64,000 nt of DNA from Candidatus Thiodiazotropha endoloripes (GTDB lineage: Bacteria > Pseudomonadota > Gammaproteobacteria > Chromatiales > Chromatiaceae): contig LVKA01000016.1 of NCBI GenBank assembly GCA_001709035.1, positions 1 to 64,000 of the forward strand, read 5' to 3'. Position 1 is the stretch's first letter. Each line of letters opens with the position of its first letter. Below, in pieces: positions 1 to 8,428 of this stretch. Made by a program: the position numbers and the translations under genes. The notes below the pieces were generated by a model. The model was not told the origin of the DNA. It worked only from the letters and a program-made list of their open reading frames with translations, and made no database searches.

Positions 1-73
1 ATGATTTGGCTAAGCGCATAACGAATTATACACTCAATCATCATTAGTTACATTACTTTCCGCATGACCCACT

Positions 74-233
74 AGGGCCTGTTAACACGAAACCAATATG
101 CTCTGCTGGGTCAGTTTTTGTTCCCAGCAAGATAATATGGCTTGGTGTATCCCGGCGACATGAGCGAATGATATCTCCACTAGATGTAAAAAAAGACCCG
201 GCAGAGCATATTGGATTCGTGTTATCAGGTCCT
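74..233. repeat. MITE-like element with 39-bp imperfect terminal inverted repeats
   Basis: Bases 74-112 and 195-233 are inverted copies of each other, matching at 35 of 39 positions, separated by 82 bp with no coding capacity. The outer ends read GGGCCTGTTAACAC and, inverted, AGGACCTGATAACAC. They are flanked by CTAG on the left and CTAA on the right, which fits the YTAR target taste of IS5-type elements, although the two flanks are not identical. No transposase is present, so this looks like a short non-autonomous element. Its right end touches the stop codon of the leftmost minus-strand gene. A long regulatory hairpin is the alternative. Confidence 0.6.
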
Positions 234-597
234 AATTGAGATCGTACAGGGAGTCACGAAGATAGCTTTTGAAATGTTTCATGACAGGCTTGGGGATAAT
301 CCTCTCTGCATAAAGCCGAAGCTCATGGATCTGTTGACAGGATATAGCACTGTCCGCATTCAGTGCATCATCGATTTTCTGATGAATGGAAGGCTCGAAT
401 AGAGCTCCCTGCCTCTGTCTGACAACAGTATAGATAGCCGTTATCGCCATCTGTTGTTCAGGTTGCATCTTGCATTTGTTATCAAGAATTTTCAGCATTA
501 CAGCAGTGACACAATCGACCTGCAAAGGATCTAGAGGTGCTGTTTCGGCCCAGATTGCAGCTGGATGTGGCGTTTCAATAACTGGTTGAAGTTTCAT
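232..597 (-). CDS. Hypothetical protein, 121 aa
   Basis: I do not recognise this protein. It is soluble, has no signal peptide or membrane segment, and is probably mostly helical. The stop codon (TAG, 234-232) lies exactly at the right edge of the inverted-repeat element at 74-233. The C-terminus may therefore have been shortened or replaced by insertion, or the element may simply have landed behind the gene. No strong ribosome binding site precedes the ATG. It runs in the same direction as the small DUF3144-like gene 36 bp upstream, so the two may be cotranscribed. Confidence 0.55.
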   Translation of the reverse strand: MKLQPVIETPHPAAIWAETAPLDPLQVDCVTAVMLKILDNKCKMQPEQQMAITAIYTVVRQRQGALFEPSIHQKIDDALNADSAISCQQIHELRLYAERIIPKPVMKHFKSYLRDSLYDLN

Positions 598-632
598 ATC
601 TTGTCCAAATCAGGTATTGGTATACAGAAAAC

Positions 633-884
633 TTATGACTTACCCTTTGTTGAAAAATCATGCATACATTCCATCAACATTTTCCTGTATTGATCACAAT
701 AGTAATCGACAGCAGCCAATTGATTATCTGAAACACCATCCGATTCAAAAAAGAAATGGGTATTATACCATGCAGCCGCATACATAAATGCCGCACTTAA
801 AAAGGGCGTTGCCCACTCCTCACTTAAATCGTTAGCCAGATGAATGAACTCATCAGCCACTTCTCTAAAGTCTGTTTCCTGCAT
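633..884 (-). CDS. DUF3144-like small protein, 83 aa
   Basis: The sequence resembles the DUF3144 family as I remember it: a FREVADEFIHLANDL stretch near the N-terminus, a central alanine/tyrosine-rich helix (AAFMYAAAWYNTHFF), and a C-terminal YYCDQYRKMLMECMHDF helix. Family members are short proteobacterial proteins of unknown function. There is no signal peptide or membrane span. The gene faces left, away from the sigma-54-driven SIR2-like gene, with a 426-bp region between them. No convincing Shine-Dalgarno sequence is visible. Confidence 0.6.
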   Translation of the reverse strand: MQETDFREVADEFIHLANDLSEEWATPFLSAAFMYAAAWYNTHFFFESDGVSDNQLAAVDYYCDQYRKMLMECMHDFSTKGKS

Positions 885-1031
885 TGAAAGGCACTCTGTA
901 GAAATAACACCATCTGAAATTCATCTTACATATTTCATGCCAACCATGATTGTGTGCGTTTGAAAGTGGTTACATTGAGCTTTTGCATCATTAGCTTGAA
1001 GGAAATCAGCATTCGTTAAGATACTTCTGAT

Positions 1032-1047
1032 TGTGATAAATCATACA
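1032..1047. promoter_or_regulatory. Candidate NifA upstream activator site (TGT-N10-ACA)
   Basis: The sequence reads TGT GATAAATCAT ACA, an exact match to the NifA consensus. It lies about 240 bp upstream of the start expected from the sigma-54 promoter at 1257-1272, which is rather far but workable with DNA looping. A single match is expected by chance about once per 4 kb, so on its own this is moderate evidence. Confidence 0.5.
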
Positions 1048-1256
1048 AAAACACTCCTCTTCGTGATCATTCCAACTTAGTTGTGTTTTCTTGATCGCAT
1101 CGGTGGAAATATCAATCGTTTTCTAATTACGCTGAATTAATATAAGCATTTATTCTATTATTTAGTTAGTTACATGACATATCTAATCCACTTAATAGTT
1201 TACTTTAAGAGTGTAATCGTTATTACTGCAGATATTATTTGTGCGCTTCTTATCAT

Positions 1257-1272
1257 TGGCCTGTGTTTTGCA
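1257..1272 (+). promoter_or_regulatory. Sigma-54 (-24/-12) promoter for the SIR2-like gene
   Basis: TGGCCTGTGTTTTGCA matches the sigma-54 core: GG at 1258-1259, ten bases, then GC at 1270-1271, with the TGGC and TTGCA elements intact. The predicted start near 1283 leaves a leader of about 28 bases before the GGAGG and ATG of the SIR2-like gene. Confidence 0.75.
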
Positions 1273-1310
1273 CCATCAGCAGACAAATAGTTTTTATCTG
1301 GAGGTTGATC

Positions 1311-2210
1311 ATGTCTGTTACGCAATTATCGGAGCTTAAGTCAGGTGTAGAAAACGGTACAATAGTGCCCTACCTTGGTGCAGGTGTACTCAAAGGTTCG
1401 TTTCACACTGATACAGGCGAACCGATACCGGCAGACAGTGACAGTCTGATACTTGCAATGAATGGTGGCAGACCAATGGCCCCTAGGTTGATGTATGAGT
1501 TCGCCCGTGCCGCGATGGATGTGGAGTTAAAACGTGGACGAACAACTGTCAATCGCTTTCTTGATGATTTATATGCCAATCAACCATGGTCTCAATCACC
1601 ACTGCATGCCTGGTTGGAATCGGTGAAGCCAAAATATGTAGTCGATATCAACCGGGATATTCAATTACAGCAAAGCTATGCCAATACACCACATATCCTG
1701 ATACGAGGAATTGCCAGAGTTGGTGGAACAGATTATCGATTTCGCATCCACCAGCATGATGGCAAAAAATATTCCGATAACGAGATAGATCAAAGTGATG
1801 TCGACACAAGTCTGCCGATATTATTTAAACCCATGGGCAGTCCTTTACCCGATTCCACCTACATCGCTTCTGATGCTGACTATGTGGATTATATTACTGA
1901 ACTAATGGGCGGTTTTGCGATTCCAGGTTTTCTGAAAGCCGAACGCAAAAGCAAACAGTATCTGTTTCTCGGTTTGAGAATGAATCGTGATACTGAAAGG
2001 ATGGTTATGTCTGACATCATCTATGCAGCAGATCAACCAGCCGGTTGGGCATTGATTGCAGAACCAAATGATAAGGAACGACGATTTTGTAAGAAAATGA
2101 ACATTGAGATCATTGAAGCAGATATCGATTCTTTTCTAGCTACCACAACCCCTGCTGTAGGTAGCGAAGTTAATGACAAACTGGTGTTGGAAACCGATGC
2201 AATCTGCTAA
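1311..2210 (+). CDS. SIR2-like domain protein, putatively NifA-regulated
   Basis: This is a 299-aa soluble protein. Near its N-terminus it has GTIVPYLGAGV, which resembles the nucleotide-binding GAG motif of SIR2-like folds (the usual GAGxS serine is absent). SIR2-like domains outside the true sirtuins often hydrolyse NAD or bind ADP-ribose; activity here is not established. The ATG at 1311 follows GGAGG at 1300-1304, so I prefer it to an in-frame codon 72 bp upstream that would fall inside the promoter. A sigma-54 promoter and a NifA-type site precede it, which suggests expression during nitrogen fixation. A small Cys-rich gene follows 35 bp downstream, probably in the same operon. Confidence 0.7.
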   Translation: MSVTQLSELKSGVENGTIVPYLGAGVLKGSFHTDTGEPIPADSDSLILAMNGGRPMAPRLMYEFARAAMDVELKRGRTTVNRFLDDLYANQPWSQSPLHAWLESVKPKYVVDINRDIQLQQSYANTPHILIRGIARVGGTDYRFRIHQHDGKKYSDNEIDQSDVDTSLPILFKPMGSPLPDSTYIASDADYVDYITELMGGFAIPGFLKAERKSKQYLFLGLRMNRDTERMVMSDIIYAADQPAGWALIAEPNDKERRFCKKMNIEIIEADIDSFLATTTPAVGSEVNDKLVLETDAIC

Positions 2211-2245
2211 CCTGAAGTGTATTCAATCATCTATCGGGTAGTAAA

Positions 2246-2488
2246 ATGTCCATCTTCAAACCCTGCCAGGGAAAGAATGCTTGCCGAGACAATGGAGAGG
2301 TTTGCCTCACTTGTGGGCGCAGTTTATCTGAAATCGAACAGTTACGACGCCTTATGAAAGATATTAGCTCTATGGCTCTTGAATATGAATATGAAAATAT
2401 TGAGGAGTTTGTACAATATTTTGCTCGTAAGGTCGAAAAAACGATTCGTCATGAAAGAACCGAAAAATCCAATGGATTATCCCGTTAA
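2246..2488 (+). CDS. DUF1289-like cysteine-rich small protein, 80 aa
   Basis: The N-terminal part has CQGKNAC followed by CLTCGRSLSEI, a four-cysteine arrangement like the DUF1289 family, which usually reads C-x2-C...G-C-x-G-C-G-R-T-x-x-E-I. Such an arrangement could bind zinc or an Fe-S cluster, though this is inference. The remaining 45 residues are charged and probably helical. It lies 35 bp behind the SIR2-like gene and likely shares its sigma-54 promoter. A link to nitrogenase function is suggested only by this context. Confidence 0.6.
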   Translation: MSIFKPCQGKNACRDNGEVCLTCGRSLSEIEQLRRLMKDISSMALEYEYENIEEFVQYFARKVEKTIRHERTEKSNGLSR

Positions 2489-2599
2489 AGAATAACCTAG
2501 GAGATTTCCCATAAACCTGAAAATTCTAATAGATTCCATCTCCTGCATACGCCGACAAGAGCGCAATAGGTGATTCTGTACCGTTGTGATGGGCGTCAA

Positions 2600-3277
2600 T
2601 CAGTAGGTGGTGGTATTTTTGCCAGCGTCATACCTTTTAAGCTCTTTTGCCGTTGTATGGAACATCATTGCCATTGCAAAACTTGATACCATACCAGCGG
2701 GAATTGCAAACAAAAACAACACGACAGAAGCCAGAAATATTCCTGCAATGATGGTGCTCCATGAATAGAGCCTTAGATAGCTGAAATAGGATTGGAGTTT
2801 AAGAAGCTTGATCCCGTAAATAACGTTGACAACCCCCAATGGAACCATCAGAACAAAAAAGCCCAGCGTACTGAAACCGAGTGACTCCACCTCTTCCGGC
2901 ATGATATATGAGAGTACAGACATAATCAGTGAGAGGATAATTGCGGCATAAATATAGTTATCAACTGAATGGCAAGCCAGTCTGTAATTCAATAAAAGCT
3001 TAAACATATACAGCAGGTATAGATAGAGTAGATTGTCTATCAGGCTTACGATATCAGTTGCTAAACGGTAGCTTTCATTATCTGGCACCACGCCACTAAT
3101 AAAAGAGATTGCCACCATTGGAAGAGTTGCCAACAAATAGAGAAGAGACAACCAAAATAGCAATATCAGCTTGGTATAATTAAGATTGCTGTTCAGCAAG
3201 GAAGTGGGTAGTTCCTCTTCCTCCAACAGATTGGCTTCTGGGGTTTTGTAGACGGAATCACTGTTGTGTTTATTCAT
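2600..3277 (-). CDS. Hypothetical multi-spanning membrane protein, 225 aa
   Basis: I do not recognise a family. After about 35 polar residues there are five to six hydrophobic segments, at about 36-61, 75-97, 107-126, 134-158 and 168-207, so it is an inner-membrane protein. The polar N-terminus (about residues 1-30) includes a run of glutamates. It is convergent with the SIR2-like/Cys-rich pair and stands alone; no partner gene is adjacent. No clear control site is seen upstream. Confidence 0.6.
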   Translation of the reverse strand: MNKHNSDSVYKTPEANLLEEEELPTSLLNSNLNYTKLILLFWLSLLYLLATLPMVAISFISGVVPDNESYRLATDIVSLIDNLLYLYLLYMFKLLLNYRLACHSVDNYIYAAIILSLIMSVLSYIMPEEVESLGFSTLGFFVLMVPLGVVNVIYGIKLLKLQSYFSYLRLYSWSTIIAGIFLASVVLFLFAIPAGMVSSFAMAMMFHTTAKELKRYDAGKNTTTY

Positions 3278-3891
3278 CCTAGAGGATTATACAGTTAATT
3301 TGCAGAACTGTGATCAAATGATTATCTGATGTGTAATCAATCGATCCTGGAATGAGATGATGGAAACTGTGCAGGATAATTTAGAATAAGAGAAGAGACA
3401 GCTCGCAGGATTTCAAAGTAAACTAAAACCAGACCAAACGCCTAACCATTCCGTTTCTTGTCGGAAGAGAACAGACCTTTGATCGATTAGCCATGTTGAG
3501 TATTGAGCTCCTGCGGTTGTCTGACTGTTGAGAGCTCATGAGGCAACCGGAACTCGATTCGACTGCGTCACTGATATGACTGGAGAGCCTTGCTGTTTCC
3601 AGTTTATTTTCAAATAAGTTGATCACTTGCTAGGACTCCTGGTGCTGCAAAAAAAATTGATGTTATTGACGAGCAAAATCAACATCAATTACATAGTCAT
3701 TGCAGCAATACCTATGCCAACCCATTTGAGTTATTGAAAGTTAAAGATTAATTACAAGAGAAAGCGATTTAACAGTGTGTATTTGTAAAGTATTTCGACA
3801 ATCGCTCTGGAGGTAAAGCAGTAGTTCTGGTTAGGTGTAGACTGTAGTCAGGATATAGTAGTTTTATGTAATAGAGTCTACTCGGTCGTAG
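3278..3891. other. Intergenic region, 614 bp, no supported gene
   Basis: This AT-rich stretch lies between the membrane-protein gene and draG. A 67-codon minus-strand reading frame (3423-3626, GTG start behind an AGGAG) has unconvincing composition and I do not call it. I see no clear terminator for the nif block that ends at draG. Confidence 0.5.
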
Positions 3892-4857
3892 TCAACCAGA
3901 TACACTAGGATGCTCAGCTGCCAGTTTGAGCAGTGCATCTGTTTGTGACTTACAGCGATTCACGATAAATGGATCTAACCGTTTGAGCCATTTTTTTGGT
4001 ATACCACTCTGACAGTAGAATGCCCCGGCGATCATCCCAGCGATTGCACCTGTCGTATCAGCATCCCCACCTCTGTTGACCACATCAATAAGGGTGGACT
4101 CAAAGTCTTCATTATCAAATAAGGCCTGAAATACTGCCTGCAAGGTGTCGACGATATACCCGCTAGGGTTCTCTACCCGCCGTTTGTCAAAACGAAATGC
4201 TTTATGGGTTTCAACCAGTCGGTCGGCTATTTCTTTAAGTCTCGCTTTATCCTCTCCTTTCATAGCCGCAGCACACATCTCCAAAGCAGCCTCGGTACCG
4301 GCGTCTGAAAGCGGATTGTTATGGGTAGTATGAGCCTGCGTTCGTGATGCAACGACCAGGGTATCCTGCGATCCATTGACATACAGAATTGCTATTGGCA
4401 GTGACCGCATACATGCGCCATTACCTGCATCATATTCATTCTCATCAACCCATGGGCGGCCGGTGTTCCTGAACTGTATGATACCCCTCCTAACCGTATT
4501 GCCTATATCGATTGGTTTGCTACGCATCCAGTCACTGAATGATTCAGCCACGGCCTTGGCACTGACACCACCACTTTTGAGTAATGCATCGCCTAGAGCC
4601 AGGCTCATTTCGGTATCATCCGTTACCTGACCAGGTTTCAAATGCAACCAGCCTCCCCCGGATATGGTCTCATGGACACCATATTGCACTTTAATTTCAT
4701 TCGGTGTGAGAAATTCTGTGGTGGCGCCCAGAGCATCGCCAATAGCCAGTCCCAGATAAGCTGAAAGTGCACGCTGTGAAATGTCGTTATCAATTATTGT
4801 TTTTTGCCCTGGCATTATGCACCATTCATCAATTCCCGCTACAGACTGATTAAGCAA
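3892..4857 (-). CDS. draG: ADP-ribosyl-[dinitrogen reductase] hydrolase (DraG)
   Basis: DraG removes ADP-ribose from the nitrogenase Fe protein and so reactivates it after ammonium or energy switch-off. The 321-aa product has the ADP-ribosylglycohydrolase signatures: an early GLAIGDALGATTEF, the metal-ligand motif VTDDTEMSLALGDALL, and a C-terminal GGDADTTGAIAGM. The best start is TTG at 4857, nine bases behind an excellent AGGAGG; an ATG 42 bp further in has no Shine-Dalgarno. It is the last gene of the minus-strand nif run. The partner transferase gene draT is not in this window. Confidence 0.88.
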   Translation of the reverse strand: MLNQSVAGIDEWCIMPGQKTIIDNDISQRALSAYLGLAIGDALGATTEFLTPNEIKVQYGVHETISGGGWLHLKPGQVTDDTEMSLALGDALLKSGGVSAKAVAESFSDWMRSKPIDIGNTVRRGIIQFRNTGRPWVDENEYDAGNGACMRSLPIAILYVNGSQDTLVVASRTQAHTTHNNPLSDAGTEAALEMCAAAMKGEDKARLKEIADRLVETHKAFRFDKRRVENPSGYIVDTLQAVFQALFDNEDFESTLIDVVNRGGDADTTGAIAGMIAGAFYCQSGIPKKWLKRLDPFIVNRCKSQTDALLKLAAEHPSVSG

Positions 4858-4948
4858 CGTTTGTTGCCTCCTTTCAGTCAGGCTAACTGTAGCTGAATGT
4901 AGTCAAATTGGTCGCCGGGAGATTAACAGCCTGATTCTCTATAGTTTA

Positions 4949-5533
4949 TTAGTCCTCAGGAGCAAAGCAAACCGAATAATCGGCGCAAGCTTCACAGCTG
5001 GGTGCACGACAGGTGTAAATTCCCTCTGTTTCACACAGCCTTTTATAGAGAAATTTCTTCCATTTCATGTTTTTAGAGTTAAGCTCATATAGTGGCGTGA
5101 AGTGATCTGCCATCAATTTTGAGAGGTCGGCACGACTCCAAAGCCCCAGATCCTGCCACAAATGGTCGTTTCCCAAACAGCCATAGATCAGTATTTCAAC
5201 TAACCAATGCTCAGAAAGACTCCGTTGAGCGCGATTGTTTATTAACAAATTACGCAGATCGTCCATCTCCTCATCATTTTCACACATTGGAGAATGATCG
5301 AAACCTAACAGGTTTTGTGGTTGTATGGTCGGGAAATGGTGGTGGAGCAGGCGCCGAAATTCCAGCTCTCCCAAGCCCATCCACTGTGGTAATACGCTAT
5401 GTCCATAGGCCCATGAAGCAATAATACGGGCCAGAATTGATTCCATAGCATCATCCTGGTGCGCAGCAGCACCGATCAGTCTGCAATGACACGCTGTGAC
5501 ACTATCACTGATCGGTGCTGTGCTAGACATCAT
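4949..5533 (-). CDS. nifQ: NifQ, molybdenum donor for FeMo-cofactor synthesis
   Basis: NifQ carries a Mo-Fe-S cluster and delivers molybdenum to the NifEN/NifH cofactor assembly machinery. The 194-aa protein ends with the hallmark cysteine cluster C-x4-C-x2-C-x5-C (CRAPSCEACADYSVC). Upstream parts (SWAYGHSVLPQWMGL and LLINNRAQRSL) also fit the family. Its ATG overlaps the stop of the FeSII-like ferredoxin by four bases, pointing to translational coupling. It sits in the nifB-to-draG run, as nifQ commonly does near nifB and nifO in Azotobacter-like clusters. Confidence 0.9.
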   Translation of the reverse strand: MMSSTAPISDSVTACHCRLIGAAAHQDDAMESILARIIASWAYGHSVLPQWMGLGELEFRRLLHHHFPTIQPQNLLGFDHSPMCENDEEMDDLRNLLINNRAQRSLSEHWLVEILIYGCLGNDHLWQDLGLWSRADLSKLMADHFTPLYELNSKNMKWKKFLYKRLCETEGIYTCRAPSCEACADYSVCFAPED

Positions 5534-5886
5534 AGCGCCTCATATTCAACTACGATATCTTCATCTCTGGGAATGAACTGGCAAGCAAGTCGCCATTTGC
5601 TTGGCAAATCATCAACAATCATCTTTTCCATCTCTTGCTTGCTGATTTTGCCTAGTTCCCTGAGGATTTTCTTCTCTTTCTCCTCAAGATGGTAGCCCAT
5701 TGGCTCTTTGTCACCGATGTATCTGACCTGAATTGCACAGCTTCCACAATCACCATCACCACAATCGAAGTTGATTGGAATTTTGTTGGTTTTGGCAATT
5801 TTCAGGACTGTTTCGGTAAAACTACCAGCTACTGCGTAGACCGTTTTATCCTTAAAATCGGGATTACTGAATGTAATTAATGGCAT
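5530..5886 (-). CDS. 2Fe-2S ferredoxin of the FeSII (Shethna) type
   Basis: The 118-aa protein has the plant-type 2Fe-2S ligand set: CGDGDCGSC around residue 42 and a late cysteine in WRLACQF. Its length, the KEKKILRELGKISKQE insertion, and the RLACQF...DEDIVVEY end look to me very like the Azotobacter FeSII protein. FeSII binds nitrogenase and protects it from oxygen in an inactive complex. This comparison is from memory and needs an alignment. It lies in the nif run, overlapping nifQ by four bases, with a second 2Fe-2S ferredoxin 24 bp upstream. An ordinary electron-carrier role is the alternative. Confidence 0.75.
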   Translation of the reverse strand: MPLITFSNPDFKDKTVYAVAGSFTETVLKIAKTNKIPINFDCGDGDCGSCAIQVRYIGDKEPMGYHLEEKEKKILRELGKISKQEMEKMIVDDLPSKWRLACQFIPRDEDIVVEYEAL

Positions 5887-5910
5887 TTCATTAACTCCTA
5901 AATACTGTTT

Positions 5911-6201
<291 letters not shown>

Positions 6202-6235
6202 TCACCTTAATTAAATAAATTAATAACACTCGGAG

Positions 6236-7522
6236 TCATGCCAGGTCGGCCATGTCGATCACTGCCTTTTGCTGTTTTTTCCCTACCATTTCCTCAGCGA
6301 TGGCCTTACCAAAGGCCCGACATTCTTCCAACTCTTCCTCAGTGGGTATCAATTTGATTCTCAAGCCCTGTTGTGGAATACGCATTTTTAATCCACGCAT
6401 TCTGTCTTCTATCATCGCTACCGCTTCACCACTCCAGCCATATGAACCGAAAGCACCACCCAGTTTTCCCTTCAGGTTGACAACGGCCAGTGAGGAAAGC
6501 AGGTCCCAGACCGGTTTGACGGCATCACCATTGATGGTTGGTGAACCAAACAGCAAGGCATCGGCTTCTTCGATCAGGTCGACGAACGGTCCAGTCTCAC
6601 CACCTTCCAGGTCATATAGAGAGACCCTTACGCCGTCGATTGCATTGGCCCCCTCATTGACCTCTTCCGCCATGCGTGCGGTATTGCCATAGGAACTCAT
6701 GTAGAAAATCACCAGGGACTGCTCTGCAACACCGATTTCCCGTGACAGGCTGGAGGTGGATAGTTCCCGATAATGGGTAACGTAGCGACGTGGTCGCTCT
6801 CTGAGTATTGGACCATGGGTCGGGGCGATCTGCTTGATCTTGAGTGGCTCAATCAATTTCAATGCATCCATGACATGTTTTTTGAATGGCCGCATGATAT
6901 GGGCGTAGTAGTAGTCGAATGAGAATCTGAAGTCGCCAACCAAGTCGTTGAACAATCTTTTGTCACAATAGTGGCAACCGAATACATCTCCAGAGAAGAG
7001 GATCCCCTCCTCTTCAAGGTAGGTGCATTGGGTGTCTGGCCAATGAAGAAATGGAGTATGTAGAAAACGAAGTGTTCTATCTCCCAGTGAGATACGGTCA
7101 TCAGTGGTTACAGTGGTGTACTCGAAACCATCATCGCTAGTTGGTTTGAGCAGTGCTTTGAGCATTGAAGTTGCTCGTTGGGAGATATAGAGTTTTGCTT
7201 CAGGTGCACGACGCATCAACTCGGGTAAAGCGCCGGTATGATCCGGTTCCAGATGATTGAGAATGATCGCTTTGATCTCTTTGTAATCAACCTCTGATTC
7301 TAGGCGGGCAAAAAATTCCTCACTGAAATTCTCTTTGACCGTATCAATAATCGCAACACCATCCTGCCCTTTGACTAGGTAGGAGTTATAGCTCGTGCCA
7401 TTCGCAGTACTGAGGATAATGTCAAACGTCCTCAATGTAGGGTCCAGCGCCCCAATCCAGTAGACACCATCTGCAAACTCGACAGCATCTCGGTGACTTG
7501 ACACATCGATTTGGTTACTCAC
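6236..7522 (-). CDS. A-type flavodiiron protein (oxygen/NO reductase)
   Basis: Flavodiiron proteins reduce O2 to water or NO to N2O. The 428-aa product has an N-terminal metallo-beta-lactamase-like diiron domain with the H-x-E-x-D-H motif (HLEPDH), further ligands in the FLHWPDTQ and FSGDVFG regions, and a C-terminal flavodoxin domain starting at about residue 275 (YMSSYGNTARM). I prefer the GTG at 7522, because it overlaps the nifO stop as GTGA; an in-frame GTG at 7537 is the alternative. Its place between nifO and the ferredoxins suggests it removes oxygen near nitrogenase, with a neighbouring ferredoxin as a possible electron donor. Confidence 0.87.
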   Translation of the reverse strand: MSNQIDVSSHRDAVEFADGVYWIGALDPTLRTFDIILSTANGTSYNSYLVKGQDGVAIIDTVKENFSEEFFARLESEVDYKEIKAIILNHLEPDHTGALPELMRRAPEAKLYISQRATSMLKALLKPTSDDGFEYTTVTTDDRISLGDRTLRFLHTPFLHWPDTQCTYLEEEGILFSGDVFGCHYCDKRLFNDLVGDFRFSFDYYYAHIMRPFKKHVMDALKLIEPLKIKQIAPTHGPILRERPRRYVTHYRELSTSSLSREIGVAEQSLVIFYMSSYGNTARMAEEVNEGANAIDGVRVSLYDLEGGETGPFVDLIEEADALLFGSPTINGDAVKPVWDLLSSLAVVNLKGKLGGAFGSYGWSGEAVAMIEDRMRGLKMRIPQQGLRIKLIPTEEELEECRAFGKAIAEEMVGKKQQKAVIDMADLA

Positions 7523-7935
7523 GGTACCGTCTCGCACGGCTGATCAGACATCGGGCAAGTTTCCATTTTTTGACCGTCATTCAGGTTTACACCAAGATAG
7601 TCAAGTACCGGCCCAACTGTGAAGCCGGATTGCTTCAGCGATTGATAGATCATTAATGGCCGTTTGATCAGAATCGGCTGCTCTACCATTAAGCGTAATG
7701 CCTCAGTCTCATCTAAATGATCGGTCTCGATCTCCCCACTTTTTACTAGTGGTGCACTTTCGTTGAACCAAGCGGAGATGGCTTTATTGCCAAAAAATGA
7801 TCGTAAGTTTTCCGCTGTCCAAGTTTCACTGAGTATGTCACGTACTTCCAAACTGATACCCAGCCTACGCAAGATCGCTTTTTGCTGTTTGTTGCCGATG
7901 CAACCTGGCTTTTCATAAAAAACCAGATCAGTCAT
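7519..7935 (-). CDS. nifO: NifO, ArsC-like nitrogenase-associated protein
   Basis: The 138-aa thioredoxin-fold protein belongs to the ArsC/Spx group (FYEKPGCIGNKQQKAIL at the N-terminus, then an IKRPLMIY motif typical of the family). In Azotobacter, nifO follows nifB and fdxN and precedes nifQ; the order here is the same with insertions. NifO there has been linked to directing molybdenum toward nitrogenase. A single cysteine in the ArsC position is kept; two more lie in the C-terminal tail. It overlaps the small upstream ORF by eight bases and the flavodiiron gene by four. Confidence 0.85.
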   Translation of the reverse strand: MTDLVFYEKPGCIGNKQQKAILRRLGISLEVRDILSETWTAENLRSFFGNKAISAWFNESAPLVKSGEIETDHLDETEALRLMVEQPILIKRPLMIYQSLKQSGFTVGPVLDYLGVNLNDGQKMETCPMSDQPCETVP

Positions 7936-8128
7936 CTTTGTGTGACTCCTGCATACTCGTAATCAAAGCAGATTGCCGTTGCCACAGACGCTCTGGTAAT
8001 GCCATGCCTCTTGGTGGCAGTGAGTCTGCCGGCTTGACAAAATGGTTACGCACAAATTTCATCCAGTAGCGATTGGGTTTATCCGTCTCCCGATGTACAG
8101 GTTGCAGAGCTGGTTTGTGATCGAACAT
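7928..8128 (-). CDS. Small nif-cluster ORF, 66 aa
   Basis: I do not recognise this protein. It is basic and proline-rich in the middle (VKPADSLPPRGMALPERLW) with no cysteines and no membrane segment. It overlaps nifO by eight bases and lies 11 bp behind the 4Fe-4S ferredoxin gene. Tight packing in the operon supports that it is translated. A role in nitrogenase maturation would be guesswork. Confidence 0.65.
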   Translation of the reverse strand: MFDHKPALQPVHRETDKPNRYWMKFVRNHFVKPADSLPPRGMALPERLWQRQSALITSMQESHKDD

Positions 8129-8139
8129 GGGATGATCTC

Positions 8140-8418
8140 CTAGCGTGATTGAATCTCAGCCATGACTTCTTCCATCCGTTCCGGCGGTATCCCGGTCAAT
8201 GACCCCGGAGGATTGGCAGGTTCCGAGAATGGATTAAGAATCGCACCTTCGATAGGACAGATGCTGACGCATTGCGGGTCAACATGATCCCCTTCACACT
8301 CTGTGCACTTCTTTGCATCTATCTTAAAATGCGGCCTGGCTTCAAATATCGCATCACTTGGACAAAGCGGCTCGCAGGCCCAGCAATTGACGCAACTCTC
8401 TATGATTTCATAAGCCAT
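8140..8418 (-). CDS. fdxN: 4Fe-4S ferredoxin, FdxN-like
   Basis: The 92-aa protein has two 4Fe-4S motifs: CVNCWACEPLCP near the N-terminus and a longer CTECEGDHVDPQCVSICP. The enlarged second motif is typical of nif-associated bacterial 2[4Fe-4S] ferredoxins. Directly behind nifB, such ferredoxins support NifB catalysis or electron supply to nitrogenase. It lies 10 bp behind nifB in the same orientation. Confidence 0.87.
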   Translation of the reverse strand: MAYEIIESCVNCWACEPLCPSDAIFEARPHFKIDAKKCTECEGDHVDPQCVSICPIEGAILNPFSEPANPPGSLTGIPPERMEEVMAEIQSR

Positions 8419-8428
8419 GCTCTACTCC

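Larger units (their letters stand above)
885..1310. other. Intergenic region carrying nif-type control sites
   Basis: This AT-rich stretch has no believable coding sequence. It contains one perfect NifA-type upstream activator half-site pair (1032-1047) and a sigma-54 core promoter (1257-1272), both annotated separately. I saw no terminator. Confidence 0.6.

Noticed and set aside
3423-3626. 67-codon minus-strand frame with a GTG start behind AGGAG
   Set aside because: Serine/arginine-heavy composition, no recognisable motif, isolated in an AT-rich gap; the Shine-Dalgarno alone is weak evidence.
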